This document shows, one piece after another, positions 1 to 4,782 of a stretch of 6,186 bases of DNA. The notes under the pieces are model-generated. The model searched no databases, was not told the DNA's origin, and worked only from the letters and a program-made list of their open reading frames with translations. Position numbers and translations under genes: made by a program. Source of the stretch: Flavobacteriaceae bacterium (GTDB taxonomy: Bacteria > Bacteroidota > Bacteroidia > Flavobacteriales > Flavobacteriaceae); contig JAUYUF010000134.1 in assembly GCA_030694835.1 (NCBI GenBank), positions 1-6,186 on the forward strand, in the 5' to 3' direction. Numbering within the stretch: position 1 is the stretch's first letter; each line of letters begins with the position of its first letter.

Positions 1-56
1 GCACAGAAGAAGTAATTAAAACTACTAATCAAACCTATAAAATTTTTGAACTATAA
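1..56 (+). CDS. recF: C-terminal end of probable RecF (partial)
   Basis: An open frame enters from the left edge and ends with TAA at 54-56. Only 17 complete codons are visible; they read TEEVIKTTNQTYKIFEL. This resembles the tail of Bacteroidota RecF proteins, which end in a DTHPERTEE-like stretch followed by a short tail finishing in KIF-x-L. RecF is a cytoplasmic ABC-type ATPase that helps load RecA at gapped DNA. The next gene, of the DUF721/DciA family, starts 2 bases after the stop, and recF next to a DUF721 gene is a common bacterial arrangement. The identification rests on a very short peptide plus this context. The start, promoter and catalytic motifs lie outside the window. Confidence 0.6.
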   Translation, partial: TEEVIKTTNQTYKIFEL

Positions 57-58
57 TC

Positions 59-355
59 ATGGCTAAGCGACACGATGATTTTTTACCAATTAATGCAATT
101 TTAAAAGAATTTATCAAAGAAAATAAGCTGGAAAAAGGAATTCAGAAACTTACTGTAGAAAAATTATGGCCAGAACTAATGGGAAGTGGAATTGCAAATT
201 ATACTGAAAGTGTTACACTTAAAAATAAAACGTTGGTTATTAAATTAAAATCTTCTGTTTTAAGAGAAGAATTAAGTTACGGTAAAGAAAAAATTATAAA
301 GATGATGAATGAACATTTAGGTGAAGAAGTTATTAATCAACTAAAACTTCTTTAA
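59..355 (+). CDS. DUF721 / DciA-like protein
   Basis: A 98-residue soluble protein of the DUF721 family. Seen in the sequence: Trp37 in a KLWPELMG stretch, Thr49 in the NYTESVTLKNKTL strand region, and SSVLREEL at 65-72 followed by a helix ending in LGEEVINQLKLL. This order (W..L.G, T..v.l.n..L.V, s..lr.EL) is typical of the KH-like domain of DUF721. Family knowledge: DciA proteins assist the replicative helicase DnaB in bacteria without DnaC/DnaI. A helicase-loading role here is inference, because this form is little more than the core domain. The ATG lies 2 bases after the preceding stop, so the gene is probably co-transcribed and translationally coupled with recF. It ends at a strong hairpin terminator. 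Confidence 0.8.
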   Translation: MAKRHDDFLPINAILKEFIKENKLEKGIQKLTVEKLWPELMGSGIANYTESVTLKNKTLVIKLKSSVLREELSYGKEKIIKMMNEHLGEEVINQLKLL

Positions 356-358
356 ATA

Positions 359-387
359 AAAAAAATCGGTTATTAACCGATTTTTTT
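359..387. terminator. Bidirectional intrinsic terminator between the DUF721 gene and ndk
   Basis: A perfect inverted repeat: A-tract, TCGGTT, loop ATT, AACCGA, T-tract. It folds to about 13 bp with a 3-base loop. The T-run serves plus-strand transcripts and the A-run serves minus-strand ones. It sits between the stop codons of two convergent genes (355 and 403), so it probably terminates both. Confidence 0.85.
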
Positions 388-402
388 ATATTGAATGTTT
401 AC

Positions 403-822
403 TTAAAAAATTTCTCTAGTAGCAAAATGAAATTCACTTTCTATCAGAGCATTATCATCAGAATCTGAACCATGAATGGCATTATTCTGAATAGAAGTAG
501 CAAATAATTTTCTGATAGTTCCATCTTCTGCATCAGCAGGATTAGTAGCTCCAATCAAAGTTCTAAAATCAGCAACAGCATTTTCTTTTTCTAGAATGGC
601 AGCAACCACTGGACCACTAACCATAAAATCAACTAAATTTTGAAAAAAAGGTCTTTCAGCATGTATTGCATAAAATAATTGCGCATCACGTCTAGACATT
701 TGCGTCATTTTCATAGCGACAATTTTAAAACCAGCTTCGTTAATTTTTGCTAAAATGGCACCGATATGACCATTTTCAACCGCATCTGGCTTTATCATTG
801 TAAAAGTTCTATTTGTTTTCAT
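403..822 (-). CDS. ndk: Nucleoside diphosphate kinase
   Basis: A 139-residue cytoplasmic enzyme that moves the gamma-phosphate from ATP to other (d)NDPs through a phosphohistidine intermediate, balancing NTP and dNTP pools. All family landmarks are present: TMIKPDAV at 8-15 with Lys11, Tyr51 in LFYAIH, RPFFQNLVDFMVSGPVV at 57-73, FRTLIGATNP at 86-95 with Arg87, and NAIHGSDS at 114-121 with the catalytic His117. The length is normal for bacterial Ndk. The ATG at 822 puts the conserved first strand at the usual distance from the start. No Shine-Dalgarno is visible; the preceding bases are A-rich, as is common in Bacteroidota. The gene is a single unit, divergent from the DHH operon and convergent with the DUF721 gene. 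Confidence 0.98.
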   Translation of the reverse strand: MKTNRTFTMIKPDAVENGHIGAILAKINEAGFKIVAMKMTQMSRRDAQLFYAIHAERPFFQNLVDFMVSGPVVAAILEKENAVADFRTLIGATNPADAEDGTIRKLFATSIQNNAIHGSDSDDNALIESEFHFATREIF

Positions 823-1042
823 CTATTTTTATTTATTTATTTTTTAATGGTCAGATGTAATGCCCTAATAATCATTCCCCAGTGTGTTTAATGTTTGGTA
901 ATGGGCGTTTCATTTTAATATTTTGTTTGGATAATCAAATATACAATTATATCGCGCAAAGATACTTTTAAGAAAAAAAAAGTTTAGGTTTATTGATAAC
1001 TTGATTCAATAGGTAAATTGAATTTGTTTATATTCGCATACT
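823..1042. promoter_or_regulatory. Divergent promoter region between ndk and the DHH-gldI operon
   Basis: A 220-bp spacer between two outward-facing genes that must hold both promoters. Bases 850-912 are visibly less AT-rich than the flanks and could be a conserved leader. For ndk there are two perfect TAnnTTTG boxes (separate entry). For the plus-strand gene the best match is TATATTCG at 1029-1036, one mismatch from the -7 consensus. It lies only 6 bases before the ATG, so using it would give an almost leaderless transcript; I regard it as weak. No convincing -33 TTTG at proper spacing was found on either strand. Confidence 0.5.
936..964 (-). promoter_or_regulatory. Candidate ndk -7 promoter elements (two alternatives)
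   Basis: On the minus strand, TATATTTG (936-943) and TATCTTTG (957-964) both match the Bacteroidota primary sigma -7 consensus TAnnTTTG exactly. They would give ndk leaders of roughly 105-130 bases, which is long for this group. Neither has a clear TTTG about 19 bases upstream, so the call rests on the -7 boxes alone. Confidence 0.35.
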
Positions 1043-2074
1043 ATGAATATACAAGATTATAAAGCGCTTAAAAATCTCTTAGAAATTCCCAAAAAGATTG
1101 TTGTTGTTCCACATCGAAACCCTGATGGAGATGCAATAGGAGCATGTTTGGCTATACAACATTATTTAAAAAAGCAGCATCATGATGTAATAGTTGTTTC
1201 TCCCAATGAACTTCCAGAGTTTTTAATGTGGATGCCATCGGCTAAAGAAATATTAAAGTTTGATAAACAAAATAGACAATCCAAAAAAGCAATTCAAGAA
1301 GCCGAGTTTATATTTTTATTAGATTTTAATGCTTTAAATAGAGTAGGTGATGATATGCAAAATACGTTAAATGATTTTAAAGGAATTTATTTGATGATTG
1401 ATCATCATCTTCAGCCAGAAGCTATTGCAAAATTTACTTTTTCTGATGTAAATTATAGTGCCACTTGTGAAATGGTGTATGATTTTATTGATCAATTAGG
1501 TGATAAAAATTTGATTGATCAAACAATTGCAACCTGTATTTATACTGGAATTATGACAGATACTGGAAATTTTAGATTTCCTGCAACAAAACCTAGAACG
1601 CATAAAATTGTTGCTAATTTAATGGAATTAGGCGTAGATAATGCTTATATATATTCTAAAGTTTTCGATGCTAATACTTATCAAAATTTACAATTATTGG
1701 GTCATGCACTTAGTAAATTGCAAGTAATTCCTAAATCAAATACGGCTTATTTTATGCTTTCTAAAAATGATTTAAAAGAATTTGATTATCAGAAAGGGGA
1801 TACTGAAGGAATTGTAAACTACGGTTTATCAATAAAAGGTATTGCTTTAGCGGCAATATTTATTGAAGATGAAGATCAGGGAATAATAAAAATATCATTT
1901 CGTTCTAAAGGAAAATTTTCAGTTAATGATTTTGCTAGAAATTATTTCAATGGAGGTGGGCACCAAAACGCTGCTGGAGCACGTTCTACAGATAGTTTAA
2001 ACGAAACTGTAGAAAAATTTATTAAATTAGTTCATAAATATAAAAAAGAAATATCGAGATCTTATGAGAATTAG
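1043..2074 (+). CDS. DHH-family phosphoesterase, NrnA-like
   Basis: A 343-residue cytoplasmic protein with a DHH domain (about 1-190) and a DHHA1 domain (about 215-335). Metal-binding motifs are intact: HRNPDGD at 24-30, LLDF with Asp94, the DHH triad at 120-122, and TDTG at 172-175. The C-terminal GGGH substrate loop is at 304-307 in FNGGGHQNAAGA. Family knowledge: proteins of this architecture and length (NrnA type) degrade 2-5 nt RNAs and dephosphorylate pAp using Mn2+. No membrane helices, PAS or GGDEF parts are present, so it is not a full-length GdpP-type c-di-AMP phosphodiesterase, although activity on linear dinucleotides is possible. The ATG places the first catalytic motif at residue 24, as expected. 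It is the first gene of a three-gene operon and its last 11 bases overlap gldI. Confidence 0.92.
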   Translation: MNIQDYKALKNLLEIPKKIVVVPHRNPDGDAIGACLAIQHYLKKQHHDVIVVSPNELPEFLMWMPSAKEILKFDKQNRQSKKAIQEAEFIFLLDFNALNRVGDDMQNTLNDFKGIYLMIDHHLQPEAIAKFTFSDVNYSATCEMVYDFIDQLGDKNLIDQTIATCIYTGIMTDTGNFRFPATKPRTHKIVANLMELGVDNAYIYSKVFDANTYQNLQLLGHALSKLQVIPKSNTAYFMLSKNDLKEFDYQKGDTEGIVNYGLSIKGIALAAIFIEDEDQGIIKISFRSKGKFSVNDFARNYFNGGGHQNAAGARSTDSLNETVEKFIKLVHKYKKEISRSYEN

Positions 2075-2594
2075 TTCCCTTTTTATTCTTATGATAATTG
2101 TATCATCTTGTAAAGAACCAATAGCTAGAAAACCAGTTAGTTCTCAAGGGGATACTTTTTTTAAGGAATCTATTGAGCTCAATAAAAAATTAAATGCAGA
2201 AGAAGAAGAAATGGTGAAAAATTTTATTAAATCAGATTCACTAACAAATTATATTACTTCTCCATACGGATTTTGGTATACTTATATTGCTAAGGATACC
2301 CTTTTTCAGCAACCTATTAAAAAAGGAGATTTGGTTCATTTTTCTTATGAAGTAAATGATTTAAATTATAACAATATTTATCCATTACAAGAAAAAGTAT
2401 ATAAAGTAGATGAGGAAATTTTGATACAAGGATTACAAGATGGAATAAAACTTTTGAAAGAAAATGAAGAAGTTATATTTTTATTTCCATCGTATAAAGC
2501 TTATGGATATCTGGGTGATAAGAAAAAAATTAGTGGACGACAAACATTAAAATATCGAGTAAAAATAAATTCTATTCAACAATCTAAAAAATAA
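2064..2594 (+). CDS. gldI: GldI-type gliding motility lipoprotein, FKBP-like
   Basis: A 176-residue probable lipoprotein. The signal peptide (residues 1-15) ends in lipobox VSSC with Cys16 as the lipidated residue. A charged spacer (about 35-58) follows, then an FKBP-like domain (about 66-171) with GDLVHFSYE at 88-96, LIQGLQDGIKLL at 120-131 and the AYG loop at 146-148. GldI is known from Flavobacterium johnsoniae as a lipoprotein required for gliding, presumed to help fold other Gld or secretion (T9SS) components. Oddly, several canonical FKBP active-site residues are absent: the FD of FDSS is replaced by IYPL (105-108), and the Trp of VIxGW is Leu124. Catalysis may be weak, with a chaperone-like role instead. 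Its ATG lies inside the end of the DHH gene, which suggests translational coupling. Residues after Cys16 are KEP, a partial match to lipoprotein surface-export signals. Confidence 0.87.
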   Translation: MRISSLFILMIIVSSCKEPIARKPVSSQGDTFFKESIELNKKLNAEEEEMVKNFIKSDSLTNYITSPYGFWYTYIAKDTLFQQPIKKGDLVHFSYEVNDLNYNNIYPLQEKVYKVDEEILIQGLQDGIKLLKENEEVIFLFPSYKAYGYLGDKKKISGRQTLKYRVKINSIQQSKK

Positions 2595-2598
2595 TTTT

Positions 2599-3642
2599 AT
2601 GAAACTTTTTAAAATTTCTATTTTATTAATTTTATTATCATTGACAGCATGTAAATCGGCAAAATATCCCGATTTAAAAGATGGCTTATACGCTGAAATT
2701 CAAACAACAAAAGGTGATATTTTATTAGAATTAACTTTTGATAAAACACCTTTTACAGTAGCAAATTTTGTTTCTTTAGCAGAAGGAACAAATAAAAGTG
2801 TAACAGATTCTCTTAAAGGGAAACTTTATTATGATGGTTTAAAATTTCACCGTGTAATTAAAGATTTCATGATACAAGGAGGTGATTATTTAGGAACTGG
2901 TGAAGGTGGTCCAGGTTATACTTTCCCTGATGAATTTCCAAAAGATTCTATAAATAATCTACTGTTAATTCATGATAAACCCGGTGTGCTTTCAATGGCA
3001 AATGCAGGAGCAGAAACCAATGGTAGTCAGTTTTTTATTACACATAAAGATACTCCATGGTTAGATGGAAAACATACTGTTTTTGGTCAAGTTGTAGTTG
3101 GTCAAGAAGTTGTAAATGCAATTGCTCAAGATGATATCATGAAAAAGGTCGAAATTATTAGAGTAGGTAAAGAGGCTAAAAAATTTGATGCTGCTAAAGT
3201 TTTTGAGTCATCAATGAAAGATTATAAAGATGCTCAACGAGTAAAAGAGGAACAATTTGAAAAAGAAAAAGCTGAGTTTTTAAGCAAGATGGGTGAAAGT
3301 GAATCAAAACAGTTACAGTCTGGTTTAAAAATACTAATTAAAGAAGAAGGTAAAGGAAAAAAAGTAGCATCTGGATTATTAGTTCAGGTTCATTATAGTG
3401 GTTATTTTGTAGATGGAAAAATGTTTGATTCATCCTTTAATAGAGGTGTTCCTTTTGAATTTAGACCTGGAGTTGACCGTGTTATTGCTGGTTGGACAGA
3501 AGGCATTCCTATGTTAAGGGAAGGTGATAAAGCGGTATTTTTTATTCCTTATTATTTAGCTTATGGTGATATGGCAAGACCTGGAATGCCAGCAAAATCA
3601 GACTTAATTTTTGAAATTGAAGTACTTAAAGTATCGAAGTAA
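2599..3642 (+). CDS. Dual-domain peptidyl-prolyl isomerase lipoprotein (cyclophilin-FKBP fusion)
   Basis: A 347-residue probable lipoprotein. The signal peptide ends in LTAC with Cys18 as the lipid anchor. A cyclophilin domain covers about 29-190, with FHRVIKDFMIQGGD at 83-96 (Arg85, Phe90, Met91, Gln93), NGSQFFI at 141-147 and WLDGKHTVFG at 154-163 (Trp154, His159). All expected catalytic residues are present. A charged, probably helical or coiled-coil linker (about 200-240) follows. The FKBP domain (about 243-347) has Tyr266, FDSS at 276-279, VIAGW at 295-299 and AYG at 321-323, also complete. Two unrelated proline-isomerase folds therefore share one envelope-anchored chain, presumably acting on exported proteins in the periplasm. 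Cyclophilin-FKBP fusions are known in flavobacteria. The gene starts 4 bases after gldI, so the two are co-transcribed; it is the last gene of the operon. Confidence 0.93.
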   Translation: MKLFKISILLILLSLTACKSAKYPDLKDGLYAEIQTTKGDILLELTFDKTPFTVANFVSLAEGTNKSVTDSLKGKLYYDGLKFHRVIKDFMIQGGDYLGTGEGGPGYTFPDEFPKDSINNLLLIHDKPGVLSMANAGAETNGSQFFITHKDTPWLDGKHTVFGQVVVGQEVVNAIAQDDIMKKVEIIRVGKEAKKFDAAKVFESSMKDYKDAQRVKEEQFEKEKAEFLSKMGESESKQLQSGLKILIKEEGKGKKVASGLLVQVHYSGYFVDGKMFDSSFNRGVPFEFRPGVDRVIAGWTEGIPMLREGDKAVFFIPYYLAYGDMARPGMPAKSDLIFEIEVLKVSK

Positions 3643-3655
3643 GTTCTATCTAAAT

Positions 3656-3692
3656 AAACAAAAAAGGAGAACATTGTTCTCCTTTTTTGTTT
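3656..3692. terminator. Bidirectional terminator shared by the isomerase operon and the convergent membrane-protein gene
   Basis: A perfect 17-bp inverted repeat with an ATT loop at 3673-3675. The core is GGAGAAC/GTTCTCC, flanked by AAACAAAAAA and TTTTTTGTTT, so each strand ends in a U-rich tract. It follows the plus-strand stop at 3642. Its last two bases (3691-3692) are also part of the stop codon of the minus-strand gene, so that gene ends inside the hairpin. Confidence 0.88.
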
Positions 3693-4368
3693 ATTCTGTT
3701 TTTGAATAAATACGAATATTGTATGGATTGAGAAATATCAGGAAAAATATAACGCCAAATGCTAATTCGTAAAGTTCCCATTTTTTAGAAGAAGGTATTA
3801 TAAACATTATAACACTAACAACAACAAAAGCTAAACTTTGATGCCAGTGTGGCAAAGGCATAGCAAATTTAGCCATCAAATTTTTGAGTTGACCAAAATT
3901 TTGATATAAAACAGGTATAATAATTAAATAAATTACTAAAATAATTGTAAGTAATTGGCTAAAAATAAGTTTATTAATCTTAGTACCGTCAACAACCATA
4001 TTATGTAAATTCATTTCTTGTTGTGCATTGTTTTCAAGAAAATATTCAGAGGTTTCAATATTGAAAATACGTTGGCCCCAAGAGATTTCTTCGCCAGCTC
4101 CAAAAAAGAAAAGTACAACAAAACCCATCATACCAATTTGCCACAAATAACCTTTGTATTTGCTTAATTTAAAAAATCTATATAATTGCAAAAGACTTAT
4201 ACATAATAACATAAAAGCTGTAGCGTATTCTATACTTCCATCTTCTCTTGCAAATACATTTTCGAAAAAATTCATATTAGAATTAGAAGTGTAAATTCCT
4301 ATTGCAAATACAAATAGCAAAAATGCGTATCCATAAATGTCAGTTTTAGTAGGAGATTTAAATGTCAT
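3691..4368 (-). CDS. Six-helix membrane protein with GEEISWGQR and NLHN motifs, function unknown
   Basis: A 225-residue integral membrane protein. Likely transmembrane segments are at about 11-27, 47-65, 75-90, 134-155, 176-192 and 198-213. Helix 3 ends in FGAGEEISWGQRIF (89-102). The next loop carries ENNAQQEMNLHN (112-123) with His122, and the last helix begins near a WELYE stretch (197-201). I recognise the GEEISWGQR plus N-x-Q-x-E-x-NLHN pair as recurring in uncharacterised bacterial membrane proteins, but know of no assigned function. Clustered Glu93, Glu94, Arg100, Glu118 and His122 at a membrane face suggest a binding or catalytic site; that is inference. The ATG at 4368 is followed by a short polar N-terminus before helix 1. 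A -7 box lies 28 bases upstream. The gene appears monocistronic and ends in the shared hairpin. Confidence 0.85.
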   Translation of the reverse strand: MTFKSPTKTDIYGYAFLLFVFAIGIYTSNSNMNFFENVFAREDGSIEYATAFMLLCISLLQLYRFFKLSKYKGYLWQIGMMGFVVLFFFGAGEEISWGQRIFNIETSEYFLENNAQQEMNLHNMVVDGTKINKLIFSQLLTIILVIYLIIIPVLYQNFGQLKNLMAKFAMPLPHWHQSLAFVVVSVIMFIIPSSKKWELYELAFGVIFFLIFLNPYNIRIYSKTE

Positions 4369-4396
4369 TTTATGAGTATTTTAAATATTATAATGT

Positions 4397-4404
4397 CAAA
4401 TGTA
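4397..4404 (-). promoter_or_regulatory. Candidate -7 promoter element for the membrane-protein gene
   Basis: TACATTTG on the minus strand matches the Bacteroidota TAnnTTTG -7 consensus exactly. It lies 28 bases before the ATG at 4368, implying a leader of about 20 bases, normal for this group. No good TTTG -33 element is seen at the usual spacing, which keeps confidence moderate. Confidence 0.45.
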
Positions 4405-4477
4405 TGTTTTTTTGGTGAAATATGAAGTAATTGAATAAATTTTACAGAAGAAATTTTAGTAATACACCAAGTATTTT

Positions 4478-4778
4478 TCAATTTTTTTTAGAATGTATAA
4501 GTTTATTTCTCAGTAATTTAATTGTATCTGGCTCTATTGGATGAACTTTAATAATTAAAAAAACTTCTGTTTTTGATATGTGTTTTGTCAACAGGGGTCG
4601 TTTTTCTTTTATAGGATAATTTGTTAAGTAATTTTTCCATTTTAAAGAAGATTCAAAAGTTGATTTGTGAAGGGTTGTATACGTTTTATTGTGAACTGTA
4701 ATAATAGATTTAATAATAATAGTTATTATTTTGAATAAAAATTTAAATTTTAATAAGCAGTTTTGTAGATATAAACAT
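4478..4778 (-). pseudogene. Frameshifted small gene, probable membrane-anchored protein of about 99 residues
   Basis: Not a recognised family. An ATG at 4778-4776, 4 bases after the stop of the LtaS-like gene, starts MFISTKLLIKI and then hits TAA (4745-4743). The frame one base away is free of stops from 4813 to the TGA at 4480-4478, about 110 codons, unlikely by chance in such AT-rich DNA, yet it has no ATG, GTG or TTG start between the LtaS-like stop and its protein-like part. Removing one A from the AAAA run (plus-strand TTTT at 4748-4751) joins them into 99 residues. The first 28 or so are hydrophobic and basic (KFKFLFKIITIIIKSIITV), like a membrane anchor. The rest is polar and protein-like, with LKWKNYLTNYPIKEKRP and IKVHPIEPDTIKLLR. 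It could be a recent pseudogene, a base-calling error in a homopolymer, or a frameshifted gene. No terminator is evident after it. Confidence 0.5.
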
Positions 4779-4782
4779 AGTG

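Noticed and set aside
891..971. Plus-strand 26-codon ORF starting MFGNGRFILIF in the ndk/DHH spacer
   Set aside because: It is short, has no clear promoter or ribosome site, lies in a promoter region, and its frame shows no family resemblance.
1029..1036. TATATTCG as the promoter of the DHH operon
   Set aside because: It has one mismatch to TAnnTTTG, no spaced -33 element, and lies 6 bases before the ATG, which would require a leaderless mRNA.
4461..4475. AATAC-ACCAA-GTATT hairpin behind the frameshifted gene
   Set aside because: The 5-bp stem has one G/C pair and the minus strand lacks a U-tract after it; too weak to call a terminator.
4712..4730. AATAATAA-TAG-TTATTATT hairpin as a terminator for the LtaS-like gene
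   Set aside because: The stem is A/T only, only 8 bp, with no following T-run on the minus strand, and it falls inside the probable small gene.
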